A DNA stretch of 64,000 nucleotides, from positions 248,001 to 312,000 of the forward strand of contig NZ_KV700386.1 in the NCBI RefSeq assembly GCF_001687305.1. The letters are read 5' to 3'. The stretch's first letter is position 1; each line of letters opens with the position of its first letter. This document shows positions 53,841-62,977 of this stretch, piece by piece. A program made the translations under genes and the position numbers. The DNA is from Actinomyces vulturis (lineage in GTDB: Bacteria; Actinomycetota; Actinomycetes; Actinomycetales; Actinomycetaceae). The notes under the pieces were generated by a model that was not told the origin of the DNA, searched no databases, and was given only the letters and a program-made list of their open reading frames with translations.

Positions 53841-54962
53841 TCAGCATTCCTCCTTGACCAAGTGAGTTAGTGCTTCGGTGACGCCGTCTCGTACAGAGCG
53901 CGGTGAGATGACAAGAAGATCGTCACCATATTGAGTGAGGTCGCTAACCAATTCTGGCGTGTAGGTAGTTGCCGCCGGAACAAGAAGAAGATCCCACTGT
54001 GAGTCGAGGCTGAGGTGAATCTGCTGAAGATCCGCTGCACTCCACTCCCCCGCGGTGGACTGAGATAATGGGGCATAGCAACGTTGAGTAGAAACTCCAT
54101 GATGAGAACAGTTAGTTTTCTCAGACTTATCATCGGATAACAAGGAATCGACATGCTCTTGGCATGAACGATGGGAAACTGTGTGAGTGGCCAAAGCGCG
54201 TAATTGCCCACAGGTATCAACACGTGCGGCCAGAACGAGAGGTAATTCGTCAAGGTTATGCGTTGAGGTCGGATCCCATGAAGGAAAGCCCTTGTCGATG
54301 ACTTCTGAGGGTTTTCCTGTGACTGTTAATGGTGAGGTGACGCGGTTCAGTTTGAATGTTCGTGGGGCATTACGGCCTAGGTCAAACGCTTGTAGATACC
54401 AGGCTCCATGGCGAAGGGTCACGTTAATTGGTGCAACCCGACGCTGAGATGCTTCTCGTCCTGGTGGTGCATAGGTGAATTGAAGGAAACGGCCGTCAGT
54501 GCCTGCTTCAATAATTTCCTGCGGTAGTGGCTCAGAAATACCGTGGATGCCTAAAAATGGTTGCGATTTATGTCGTTGACTGAGCGCCCTCAACTTCGTA
54601 ATTGCCCGATGTGCTTCTCCGGAAAATGTTCCTGTTTGAACGATACGTGCCAAAGCATCAAGAAAAGACTGTTGAGTGGCACTTAGGTGTAACGCAGGGA
54701 GCTGATAGTCGTCATTATCAATGAAATACACCGTGTCCGGGCTACTGGACATACCCGAGGCGCTACGTGTCGAAATCGGGATTCCTAGTGACTGTAACAA
54801 TGCCTTATCCCGTTCGAACATTCGCTCAGCGTTGGATGACTCATCTCCGTAGCCGGCAACGCTGGTGAGAATGTCATGCTTACTCATCCCGGCTCGCGTA
54901 TGGCGCAGAGCGAGGATGAGATTAATCTGCCGTTCTTCGGTACTAACAGCACTCGTATTCAC
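53841..54962 (-). CDS. pafB: WYL-domain transcriptional regulator PafB
   Basis: The 373-residue protein has a helix-turn-helix (ERQINLILALRHTRAGMSKHDILTSVAGY), DKALLQSLGIPIST, and a WYL domain (DGRFLQFTYAPPGREASQRRVAPINVTLRHGAWYLQAFDLGRNAPRTFKLNRV). The C-terminal WCX part ends near VTEALTHLVKEEC. It pairs with PafC one base downstream and is divergent from the DUF3866 gene with 34 bases between the start codons. The promoters of both must overlap. Confidence 0.88.
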   Translation of the reverse strand: MNTSAVSTEERQINLILALRHTRAGMSKHDILTSVAGYGDESSNAERMFERDKALLQSLGIPISTRSASGMSSSPDTVYFIDNDDYQLPALHLSATQQSFLDALARIVQTGTFSGEAHRAITKLRALSQRHKSQPFLGIHGISEPLPQEIIEAGTDGRFLQFTYAPPGREASQRRVAPINVTLRHGAWYLQAFDLGRNAPRTFKLNRVTSPLTVTGKPSEVIDKGFPSWDPTSTHNLDELPLVLAARVDTCGQLRALATHTVSHRSCQEHVDSLLSDDKSEKTNCSHHGVSTQRCYAPLSQSTAGEWSAADLQQIHLSLDSQWDLLLVPAATTYTPELVSDLTQYGDDLLVISPRSVRDGVTEALTHLVKEEC

Positions 54963-54996
54963 GGCACCAGACTAATTGGCACGGTACGGTTACACC

Positions 54997-56157
54997 ATGA
55001 TGTGGCGAGACGGCGTGGTGAGTGAAGTCCTCAAACGATGGGGAGACAAAGGCAAAGGCTGCCAAATTCTGTCTGTCACTATCACCCAGGCCCCAGATAA
55101 CGCAGTGGCTTTCCTGCCCGGCACTCAGGTCCAAGCACTCTCCTACGAGCACCTCATCGGCCCTGTGACTGAAGGAGATGCGGTGCGCATTGAGGTTTCT
55201 GCGCTTGATCGTTCCCTGGGGACCGGTGGTCAAGCCATGGTGAGTGCTTTGCTTACCAGGCTTCCCCTTGATGATAGTGATGAGGGCCGAATGGTGAAAT
55301 GTCGTTATATGCCCACTCAGGTCACCACGATTGGCGAAGATGAGCGTGACGATGATTTTCGACAGTTGATGGCCTCTGGACGCGCTTTGCGGACGGTACC
55401 CGTTATTGCTGCAGATCTCCACTCGGCCCTTCCTGCCATCATTACGGGCATGCGCGCCCCACTACCCCATGAACAGCAAGACGACGTACCTTTACCTCGA
55501 GTTGCTTACATCATGACGGATGGTGGAGCCCTTCCCGCCGCCTATTCACAAACGGCGCAACGCCTACGTGACGAGGGATGGATTGACGATATTATTACCA
55601 CTGGTCAGGCTTGGGGAGGAACCCTGGAAACCGTGACCGTTCACAACGCGATTCTTGCTGCTGTCGATCGCGGTGCGGACATGATTGTGGTGTGCCAGGG
55701 GCCAGGAAATCTTGGTACTGAAACACCCTGGGGTTATTCGGGGGTCGCGGTTTCTCACGATCTGCAAGCCGCAGCATTGGTAGGAACCACCCCGATGATG
55801 TGCGCACGCGCTTCGCAAGCAGATGCTCGTGAACGTCACCAAGGCTTATCCCATCACACTGCACGCATCATTACAGATCTCTTGACAGTCGATTGCCCAA
55901 TGCCTTTGCCTAAGCGCCGTGACGATTCTGATCCTTTTACTCACCTACTGTGGGAAAAAGCAGAACGTGCCTGCGCCACAAGTCGAGCACGTGGACACGT
56001 GAGCCTAGAACCAGTGCCCTGTGATGGCCTTGATAGGGCCTTACGCCAGTGTCCAGTGACGTTACGCACGATGGGGCGAGGCTTGGATGCTGATTATTTG
56101 TCCTTCCTAACAGCAGCATGCGCTGGCCGTTATGCACGAAACCAGTGGTTAGCGTGA
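54997..56157 (+). CDS. DUF3866 family protein
   Basis: The protein of about 386 residues matches the uncharacterised actinobacterial DUF3866 family, commonly next to pafB. It starts MMWRDGVVSEVLKRWGDKGKG, continues AGT-like cores such as HSALPAIITGMRAPLPH, VAYIMTDGGALPAAYSQT, ITTGQAWGGTLETVTVHNAI and QGPGNLGTETPWGYSGVAVSHDLQAAALVGT, and ends FLTAACAGRYARNQWL. The function is unknown. I chose the ATG at 54997 and not the upstream TTG at 54976 because only the former leaves room for a promoter. It is divergent from pafB. Confidence 0.82.
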   Translation: MMWRDGVVSEVLKRWGDKGKGCQILSVTITQAPDNAVAFLPGTQVQALSYEHLIGPVTEGDAVRIEVSALDRSLGTGGQAMVSALLTRLPLDDSDEGRMVKCRYMPTQVTTIGEDERDDDFRQLMASGRALRTVPVIAADLHSALPAIITGMRAPLPHEQQDDVPLPRVAYIMTDGGALPAAYSQTAQRLRDEGWIDDIITTGQAWGGTLETVTVHNAILAAVDRGADMIVVCQGPGNLGTETPWGYSGVAVSHDLQAAALVGTTPMMCARASQADARERHQGLSHHTARIITDLLTVDCPMPLPKRRDDSDPFTHLLWEKAERACATSRARGHVSLEPVPCDGLDRALRQCPVTLRTMGRGLDADYLSFLTAACAGRYARNQWLA

Positions 56158-56201
56158 GGTGACCAGCGCATAAAACTGCAGGACTTGGCGGGCGAAACCT
56201 C

Positions 56202-57269
56202 TTAATTTAGGTCGACAGGTTTACTGATTTGTTCAACCGTTACGCCCTGCTCCCCAAGCAGTTCATGGGAAGCGAGGAAATCGAGCATGTGGCCTACATG
56301 CTCAGAATTGACCGATCCGATGACAGAATCGGATGAGGGGCGAATAAGATGGGCTGTGGCAATGGCAACCTGTTGAGCCACTGCGGCCTGTTCGGCGTCG
56401 GCTAAGTCAGGAACGTAAGAGACGCACGCTTGCACAGCACCGGCAGGATCATCAACGAAAGAATCCATGCCAAGTGCAGAAGCCTTGACCACATGCTGAA
56501 GATCTTCGGCTCTTTCGGTTAGAACCTTGGGCGTGGTGATGAGGCTGGCACCAATGAGTGGAACTTCAGGGGCAACGGTGAGGGTACGTACGGGGTGGTC
56601 GGCATGATTGAGCATAACGGCGTCATTGTTGACGAATCCCACGATGGCATCGACTTTGCCGCCAATGAGTGCGGCAGCTTGAGTCCAGCCGATTTCCTCA
56701 ATGGTCAGGTCCTCAGGTGTCAAGCCTGCGGTTTGCAGAGCTAACGTTAGACCGTAGTAGTTCTCACCATAATGTCCGGGAATCCCAACGGTTTTTCCGC
56801 GGAGATCTGTTAAGGAATGGATGGGTGATTCTTCATCGACGATGATTACTACCGGATAGGTCTGGTAGTAGCCGCCCACGATGACAAGGTCAGCACCGTT
56901 GGAGCGGGCCACCGTTGCTTCATCGGCTCCGGCAACGACTAGATCTTCCGTGCCTGCGATGAGTGCGTCAAAGAGCCCTTCTTGTGCACCGTGGTGGCGC
57001 AGTTCTGCTTGGCCGCTGGGCATTTGGTAGTACCCCTTGTGAGCAGCCAGATAGAAGGGGGCGAACTGAATATTCGGTGTGTAGGTCAAGCCGATGGTGA
57101 AAGGCTTAAGTGCTGCTGTTGACTGTGTGGCGCTGGACTGCGCTGCTGCTTTCTGAGCGGCTGTACCAGAGGAACATGCTGACATCGTGATGAGAGCAGC
57201 GGCAGCGGTCGCACTATATCCCAATGAACGGAGAAGAGAGCGGCGCGAGAGGGAAGAATGAAGATTCAT
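56202..57269 (-). CDS. ribY: ABC transporter substrate-binding lipoprotein (NMT1/THI5-like, RibY-type)
   Basis: The 355-residue lipoprotein begins with SRRSLLRSLGYSATAAAALI, a twin-arginine-like signal, and a lipobox ending in Cys at ITMSAC. The mature domain is of the NMT1/THI5 periplasmic type: IGLTYTPNIQFAPFYLAAHKGYY, DLVVAGADEATVARSNGADLVIVGGYYQTYPVV, GKTVGIPGHYGENYYG. Such proteins bind pyrimidine or flavin precursors. It follows the permease gene behind an FMN riboswitch, which points to riboflavin or a precursor as ligand. Thiamine precursors are the alternative, but the riboswitch argues against them. Confidence 0.85.
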   Translation of the reverse strand: MNLHSSLSRRSLLRSLGYSATAAAALITMSACSSGTAAQKAAAQSSATQSTAALKPFTIGLTYTPNIQFAPFYLAAHKGYYQMPSGQAELRHHGAQEGLFDALIAGTEDLVVAGADEATVARSNGADLVIVGGYYQTYPVVIIVDEESPIHSLTDLRGKTVGIPGHYGENYYGLTLALQTAGLTPEDLTIEEIGWTQAAALIGGKVDAIVGFVNNDAVMLNHADHPVRTLTVAPEVPLIGASLITTPKVLTERAEDLQHVVKASALGMDSFVDDPAGAVQACVSYVPDLADAEQAAVAQQVAIATAHLIRPSSDSVIGSVNSEHVGHMLDFLASHELLGEQGVTVEQISKPVDLN

Positions 57270-57363
57270 GAGAGTTCCTTGTGGTGGGAGTGGCGCCGTG
57301 ATCGACGATGATGCGCGGCTTGGTAGGAGGGCGAAGGATAGGGCTGACTCTGATCAACAGGCA

Positions 57364-58146
57364 TTACGTGGGGCGGGATCCTCTCATTGCGTTAACAGTT
57401 GCTGAACGCTTCTCCATCATGAGGAGGAGGCCGAAAATAGTAGTTGCCAAAATGGCTAGTAAGACGATCGTGGCAAAAAGACCGGTGGTATCTACCGAGT
57501 CGCGCTGGCTAGTAAGCACTTGTCCGAGCCCATGTCCGCCCATAATCATTTCACCCACAATGGCGCCAGTGATCGACAAAGTGAACCCGGTACGCAGACC
57601 TGCCAGGATCGCAGGCAAGGCCATTGGTATTTCCATGTGGATCAGCAGTGACCATCCATGAGCGCCGTCAAGACGTGCTGCGTCAAGGACATCCCTGTCA
57701 AGGCCTTCAAGACCTAGTAGGGCGGTGATGGTGATGGGGAAAAACACCATGAACGCACAGAGAACAACAACAGGAAGCGTGCCGTATCCAATCCATAGAA
57801 CAAGCAGTGGGGCGATAGCAATGGCGGGAACTGCTTGAGCAGCGGCAATGTAGGGCATCAATGCGCGGGAGAGAAAATGGCTGTGGTGGAGTACCCAAGC
57901 CAACGGGAGTCCCACACTCCCAGCCAGTAGACATCCTAGGAGGGCTTCCTTGACTGTCACCCAAGTAAAACGTGCCAGAGGTGAGTGGAGCAGAAGTTTG
58001 GTTAGCCTGCGGACAACAGCATCGGGTGAGGGGAGAAAAATGCTTGGGACATGGCCACTATGAGAGACAAACCACCACACAGACAACACAACTAATCCAG
58101 TAACTAGTGCTGGTGGCATTGAGAGCCGACGCCGAGTGCGTGCCAT
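57364..58146 (-). CDS. ribX: ABC transporter permease (RibX-type, BPD_transp_1)
   Basis: The 260-residue protein has six predicted membrane helices and the ABC permease EAA loop (EGLDRDVLDAARLDGAHGWSLLIHMEIPMALPAILAGLRTGFTLSITGAIVGEM). It resembles SsuC/ThiX/RibX permeases. It lies directly downstream of the FMN riboswitch and is followed by the binding protein gene. No ATP-binding subunit gene is present, so the ATPase must be encoded elsewhere or shared. The start ATG is preceded by GTGAGG. Confidence 0.87.
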   Translation of the reverse strand: MARTRRRLSMPPALVTGLVVLSVWWFVSHSGHVPSIFLPSPDAVVRRLTKLLLHSPLARFTWVTVKEALLGCLLAGSVGLPLAWVLHHSHFLSRALMPYIAAAQAVPAIAIAPLLVLWIGYGTLPVVVLCAFMVFFPITITALLGLEGLDRDVLDAARLDGAHGWSLLIHMEIPMALPAILAGLRTGFTLSITGAIVGEMIMGGHGLGQVLTSQRDSVDTTGLFATIVLLAILATTIFGLLLMMEKRSATVNAMRGSRPT

Positions 58147-58315
58147 AGTTCCTCACCTGCGTCCCTGGGCGCTCACCCAAAGGGGTACACCGGGGCCCAC
58201 GTGAATGACGATCTGCGTCTCCACGCGTGCAGGCAACGCGACGCAAGACGTTCTATCCACGATGGTCATGGCGACCATGGTGCACAAACGTGAAGCCTCG
58301 TGTGGCTTGCCGTGC
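58147..58315 (-). other. Expression platform between FMN aptamer and permease start
   Basis: These 169 bases of leader follow the aptamer on the minus strand. Small inverted repeats such as CCATGGTCGCCATGACCATCG could form alternative stems, but I cannot identify a terminator with a T run. Regulation may act on translation. No gene is encoded. Confidence 0.45.
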
Positions 58316-58438
58316 ATCCTCCCATCCGGACTTTCACCGTCGGTGCCGGAATTTCACCGGCTCAACCGGCCACTTCAATAAGTGGACGCGGGTCGCAGAC
58401 TGTCACTGCCGGTTCGGACTTACACCGACCCCGGAGCA
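58316..58438 (-). ncRNA. FMN riboswitch (RFN element)
   Basis: On the minus strand the conserved RFN blocks are in order: GGGGTCGGTGTAAGTCC, GAACCGGCAGTGACAGTC, TGCGACCC, an AGTGG-containing variable stem, GTTGAGCCGGTGAAATTCC, GGCACCGACGGTGAAAGTC and CGGATGGGAGGATGC. It senses FMN and normally turns off genes of riboflavin synthesis or uptake. It lies 170 bases before the permease and binding protein genes, which it should control. Confidence 0.93.
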
Positions 58439-58531
58439 CGTATAGGGTCATCTTAGACTGCGTTGGCATGTCTTCTCCACTATCTGACAAGACTGTGGTG
58501 GACACATCATTGGGGATGGGGGGAAGATAAC

Positions 58532-58567
58532 GATGTGGGGCTCACTACTTTGGATGAGCCCCACATC
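58532..58567 (-). terminator. Hairpin downstream of putP
   Basis: GATGTGGGGCTCA pairs with TGAGCCCCACATC in a perfect 13-bp stem with a 10-base loop, 38 bases past the putP stop. It separates putP from the rib leader. Confidence 0.75.
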
Positions 58568-58604
58568 ATCAATTCCTCGGTGTTCTCAACACCAAGGCAA
58601 GATA

Positions 58605-60080
58605 TTAATGAGCGAGTTCGGCGATGGCTTTATCGAACTCTTGACTGACGCGTTCGTCGGGTTTACCGATAGAACTCACGCCCCAGGCCACAAGGGCGTT
58701 AGCGATGAATCCGGGAACAATTTCGTAAAGATCGAAGATACCGCCACTAATATGTCCCCAAATCATGACAACGACAGCACCGGTAACCATGCCGGCAACG
58801 GCTCCGGTGGCGGTTAGGCGACGCCAGTAGAGGGACAAGATGATTGTGGGGCCGAAGGAGGCGCCGAATCCAGCCCAGGCGAATGCGACCAGAACAAGAA
58901 TCGTGGCGTTCTTCTCCCAGGCCATGGCGGCAGCAACCACCGCCACCAGCATGACGGCTGAGCGTGAGAGAATAACCATTTGGTTACTGGCCAAATCGTG
59001 GTGAAGCACTGCTTTGTAGAGATCTTCGACAAGAGCGGAGGCGGTGACTAATAGTTGGCTTGAAATCGTGCTCATGATGGCGGCGAGAATTGCTGCCAGC
59101 ATGAAGCCTGCGATGAGGGGGTGGAAAAGTAACTGGCCCAAGGTGATGAAGACAGCCTCCCCGTCAGGTAGTTTGCCTTCTTCTCGGTGGTAGACAGCCA
59201 CACCGACAATCGCGGTGAAGGCAGCGCCAACGACGGCAAAGATCATCCAGCCGATACCGATGCGGCGGCCCATTCGTGCTTCTTTTGCGGAGCGAATAGC
59301 CATGAAACGCACAATGATGTGGGGCTGACCGAAGTAGCCTAGGCCCCAGGCGATCGCTGAAATAATGCCGATGATGGATGTGGTAGGGCCAACCATTGCC
59401 CAGAAGTGGGGATCAACAGCGCTGACTTCGTTGACCATGTTGCCCCAGCCACCGAGGTAAAAAATACCTACGACGGGAACAGCGACTAGCGCCATGACCA
59501 TCATTAAGCCTTGAATGAAGTCTGTGTAAGACACGGCCAGGAATCCGCCAACGAGGGTGTAGAGCACGGTAATGCCTGCTACTAGGACCATGCCAAGGTG
59601 GTAGTCCATGTTGAAAGAAGCTTCGAAGAATGTTCCACCAGCCACCATGCCAGAGGAGACATAGAAGGTGAAGAACACCATGATGATGATTCCGGAGGCC
59701 CAACGGAGCAGGTGATGGGAATCATGGAGACGGTTGTCAAGGAAACTAGGAATCGTGATGGAGTTGTTTGCAACTTCTGTGTAGGTGCGAAGACGTGGAG
59801 CAACGTATTTCCAGTTCAACCATGCACCGATGGTTAGGCCAATAGCGATCCATGATTCGACAAGGCCTGATGCATAGAGTGCTCCAGGTAAACCCATGAG
59901 AAGCCACCCAGACATATCGGAGGCTCCCGCTGAAAGTGCTGCAACTGCTGGGTTGAGGTCGCGACCACCGAGCATGTAATCATCCATGTCATTGGTGCGG
60001 CCGTAGGCCCATAGGCCAACGGCGATCATCAGAACAAAGTAGATGATCATTGCGATTGCTTGGTAAGTGGTATCCGCCAT
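58605..60080 (-). CDS. putP: Sodium/proline symporter (SSS family)
   Basis: This 491-residue membrane protein of the sodium:solute symporter family has about 13 helices. The N-terminal MIAVGLWAYGRTNDMDDYMLGGRDLNPAVAALSAGASDMSGWLLMGLPG is characteristic of PutP. SYTDFIQGLMMVMALVAVPV and the later AILAAIMSTISSQLLVTASALVEDLYK contain the sodium-site residues. It imports proline with sodium. It is a single gene, with a promoter in the 104 bp toward acpS. Confidence 0.94.
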   Translation of the reverse strand: MADTTYQAIAMIIYFVLMIAVGLWAYGRTNDMDDYMLGGRDLNPAVAALSAGASDMSGWLLMGLPGALYASGLVESWIAIGLTIGAWLNWKYVAPRLRTYTEVANNSITIPSFLDNRLHDSHHLLRWASGIIIMVFFTFYVSSGMVAGGTFFEASFNMDYHLGMVLVAGITVLYTLVGGFLAVSYTDFIQGLMMVMALVAVPVVGIFYLGGWGNMVNEVSAVDPHFWAMVGPTTSIIGIISAIAWGLGYFGQPHIIVRFMAIRSAKEARMGRRIGIGWMIFAVVGAAFTAIVGVAVYHREEGKLPDGEAVFITLGQLLFHPLIAGFMLAAILAAIMSTISSQLLVTASALVEDLYKAVLHHDLASNQMVILSRSAVMLVAVVAAAMAWEKNATILVLVAFAWAGFGASFGPTIILSLYWRRLTATGAVAGMVTGAVVVMIWGHISGGIFDLYEIVPGFIANALVAWGVSSIGKPDERVSQEFDKAIAELAH

Positions 60081-60184
60081 GAGAGAGCCTCACTCTTTAT
60101 AGGACTTTCGACTCAGGGTAGGTGATGTGGGCCACTTTTACCACCCTTTTTGAGTATTTCTCACTATGCGAGACGAAAAAATCA

Positions 60185-60736
60185 TCAGTGAGGAATTGTC
60201 GAATCGTAAGCGACCACAATAGCGCTTGCCCAGTTTCCATCATGTGACATCGAAACTAACCACGACACTTCTGAACACGAGATAGTGACTTGTCGAGAAA
60301 TCTCCCCTGACAAACGAAGCGATGGTACGCCATGACGCGAGGAAACAATCTCGATCTCGCTCCACCGGACGGCGTCGGCATCAATAAGCGGAGGACCTCC
60401 GTAAGCCTGCGACCATGCCTTAATGAAGGCTTCTTTCGCGGCCCATCGTGCGGCCAGACGTTCACTGCGACCGGCACAATAGCGTCGCTCGGCCGGAGTA
60501 AATGCCTGACGGAGAAAGGTCGTTCCCGGTAAGTGAACTTGAACGTCAAACTCTTTTACGTCAACCAAATCAAGTCCTACGCCTCGTACTGTCCCTCTTC
60601 CCTCTGGCCACGCAGGAAGCACAGGAGGCGAAGGGGAATGAGACAACGCGGTGTGGCACTGTTCCGAACTGTCAGCGCCCGAGGCTGAACATGACATGAA
60701 TAGTTCGTCGGCTATTGAGTTATCGAGCCCATTCAT
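60185..60736 (-). CDS. acpS: Holo-[acyl-carrier-protein] synthase
   Basis: AcpS transfers 4'-phosphopantetheine from CoA to acyl carrier proteins. The motifs GVGLDLVDV (residues 52-60), FTPAERRYCAGR (79-90) and RWAAKEAFIKAW (97-108) are present, with a normal C-terminal half. The ATG at 60736 overlaps the stop of the S9 peptidase gene (ATGA). It gives a 50-residue polar N-terminal extension, because no ATG, GTG or TTG lies nearer the conserved strand. A good AGAGGGA is followed by ACA GTA, so a GTA start cannot be excluded. Confidence 0.88.
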   Translation of the reverse strand: MNGLDNSIADELFMSCSASGADSSEQCHTALSHSPSPPVLPAWPEGRGTVRGVGLDLVDVKEFDVQVHLPGTTFLRQAFTPAERRYCAGRSERLAARWAAKEAFIKAWSQAYGGPPLIDADAVRWSEIEIVSSRHGVPSLRLSGEISRQVTISCSEVSWLVSMSHDGNWASAIVVAYDSTIPH

Positions 60737-62859
60737 CCCAGGCCCCGTGGGCGAACAAAATCGCGACCATGAACATGCTGATCGAGGAATGCAAAGACTG
60801 TGGAGTACCACAACGCTGAGTTACCGGGTTTGAGAATCCAATGGTTCTCATCGGGGTAATACAAGAACTTATGTGGGAATTCGTCAGCGGGGCCATCCCA
60901 GTGGCGATGAAGTTCCATCCATAGACGAATACCCTCGCTGATGGGAACGCGGAAGTCACGGTTGCCATGGATAATCAACATCGGTGCACAGATGTCACGA
61001 ACGAAGCAAGCAGGATTGAAACGTTCGACCTGGTCATCGTCAAGAATGCGATCCCAGAAATACGGGCTATCGGTGGTGGTACGGAATTGATCCAAATCCC
61101 ATAACGAAGCGTGAGTAACGATGGCCTTAAAACGATGTGAGTCATGGCCAGCTAACCAGTTCGCCATATAGCCACCGTAGGAACCCCCCATGACAGCAAC
61201 CTTGCGAGAGTCGCAGTCATCTCTTTCAAGGGTGGCATCAAGGAGACGAAGAATATCGGTCCGAGGCTTACCTCCGAAGTCACCCCAGCCACGTTCCATC
61301 ATTCTCTGGCCATAACCCGTGGAGTAAGCAGGATCAGGCAGAAGCACAGCGTAACCACGCGCTGTAGCAGTCCAAGGGTTCCAACGCCAGGTCCATGAGT
61401 TCCATGAACCGAAGGGGCCACCATGAACCCATAATAAAAGCGGATAAGGCTGCGATTGCTCCTCTGGCAGGCAAAGCCAGGCGCGCAACGGAGTACCATC
61501 CTCGGCTTCTGTGAAGACCTCAGTGAGGCGACCTGGCACAGTGATGGAAGGAACGGGAGTGGCGATCTCATCAATGGTGACTAGAGCGTTTGCGTGGTCA
61601 ACCTGATTTAAACGGACGGGCGTAGGGGCAGAATTGATCGAATCGCGAAGCGCATAGGCATGACCAGTGCGTTCATCGATCTGAAGGGAGGTGTAAAAGT
61701 AACGGTCATTAGTGAGTTCGATGACAGTTTTCGTATCCAGATCAATACGAACAATCTTGCCTGCACCTTCAAAGTCCATCGTGCAAATGATGCTGCGGCT
61801 ATCGCCACTCCAGGCAGGGCCGGTGAGCCAATGCGTACAGGGTTCACCTGATGCCCAGGTCAGCGATAATTCCTCGCACTTCCCCGTTATGAGATCAATA
61901 TGGTGCAATCGGGGGTTCATCACTGTGCGAGCACTGCAATGCTCAGTCACCCAGAAGATGGCGCGAGTACCATCAGGGCTAATTACCACATTGGTGGCAT
62001 CAGCATTCTCATCCGACCACAGCAGAGTACTTGCGCCTGAGTCTACATCGATCATGCGCAACGTAATGCTGTGCATATAACTCGTGGTTGCTTCAAGGAC
62101 GTTGGCGATCACACGGGTGCCATCAGGACTAACTGAGTATCCCTCAAGACGTTCGGAAGGCTTCAAGGCGGTCACACGGTGCATGGACCACCGGGCATGT
62201 TGCTGAGAAAGATCACAAGGGTCAGCGAAGAATAGTTGATTACGTGCTGTTGATAAATCCGTATCCCAGTTCCGTATCGGGTATCCCTCGTGGAGGATGC
62301 CCGTTGTAGCGGTTTTTTGTCGATAGTCCTGGAGCGACTCATCATCCGTGGCGCTCAGTGCGTAGGGACTTGACGCTGAAAGGAAAAAGACTCGACCACC
62401 GTGGCGAGCAGGCGTAATGGAGGAAAAACCCCCGACTCGTTCAGCGATAACGCGTGCCTCTCCCCCATTCTTGGGCAGCATGTAAAGGCGTGTCTTCTCA
62501 ACATCTTGATATGGCGAAGACTCGTCAGACTCCTTAGATGAGTCGTGAAGAGGTAGCGGAGTAAGGCCATTAAGCGAGGAGGAGTCCTCATCGCGTTGAG
62601 AGGTAAAGAGTACGTCCCCGTTGGCAGTGAAACCAGCGAAGGCATCACCTTGTGCTCCGCGTGTCAGTTGCCGAGGTTGAGAGGATTCCTGGGAACAGGA
62701 GGGCAGTTCCCATAAACTCGTGAGATATGCCGAGCCTTTGTCATTAATTGTCTTGATTGAGGCGACTACTCTTCGGCCATCAGGACTGAGATTCAATGCG
62801 GCATGGCGTGCATGGCCAACGAATGATGACAGGTCGAGAAAGGCTTGTGCATGACTCAT
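60733..62859 (-). CDS. S9-family (prolyl oligopeptidase-like) serine peptidase
   Basis: The 708-residue protein has an N-terminal beta-propeller (WD-like repeats with LSPDGRRV, SPDGTRV and ISPDGTRA signatures) and a C-terminal alpha/beta hydrolase. The nucleophile is in GGSYGGYMANWLAGH (about residue 560), Asp in IIHGNRDFRVP and His in DENHWI. No signal peptide is visible, so it is cytosolic. It is close to acylaminoacyl-peptidase or dipeptidyl peptidase relatives. It precedes acpS with overlapping ATGA, but the functional link is unclear. Confidence 0.92.
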   Translation of the reverse strand: MSHAQAFLDLSSFVGHARHAALNLSPDGRRVVASIKTINDKGSAYLTSLWELPSCSQESSQPRQLTRGAQGDAFAGFTANGDVLFTSQRDEDSSSLNGLTPLPLHDSSKESDESSPYQDVEKTRLYMLPKNGGEARVIAERVGGFSSITPARHGGRVFFLSASSPYALSATDDESLQDYRQKTATTGILHEGYPIRNWDTDLSTARNQLFFADPCDLSQQHARWSMHRVTALKPSERLEGYSVSPDGTRVIANVLEATTSYMHSITLRMIDVDSGASTLLWSDENADATNVVISPDGTRAIFWVTEHCSARTVMNPRLHHIDLITGKCEELSLTWASGEPCTHWLTGPAWSGDSRSIICTMDFEGAGKIVRIDLDTKTVIELTNDRYFYTSLQIDERTGHAYALRDSINSAPTPVRLNQVDHANALVTIDEIATPVPSITVPGRLTEVFTEAEDGTPLRAWLCLPEEQSQPYPLLLWVHGGPFGSWNSWTWRWNPWTATARGYAVLLPDPAYSTGYGQRMMERGWGDFGGKPRTDILRLLDATLERDDCDSRKVAVMGGSYGGYMANWLAGHDSHRFKAIVTHASLWDLDQFRTTTDSPYFWDRILDDDQVERFNPACFVRDICAPMLIIHGNRDFRVPISEGIRLWMELHRHWDGPADEFPHKFLYYPDENHWILKPGNSALWYSTVFAFLDQHVHGRDFVRPRGLG

Positions 62860-62977
62860 GGCACTATCCCATCACATGCTTAATGAAACTTTCACGGGTC
62901 TGGAGGACCTCTTTGGCACGGATATGAGAGTCCTTGAGGAAATCACCAATACGCGGACAAATCTTTGGAGGAATGCT

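Noticed and set aside
57270-58315. A hidden ATPase gene for the rib transporter
   Set aside because: I looked for Walker A and ABC signature motifs on both strands between the riboswitch and the binding protein and found none. Only the permease is encoded.
58316-58438. TPP riboswitch in front of the THI5-like protein
   Set aside because: The CUGAGA and ACCUGAUCUGG blocks of a TPP aptamer are absent, while all the FMN aptamer blocks are present.
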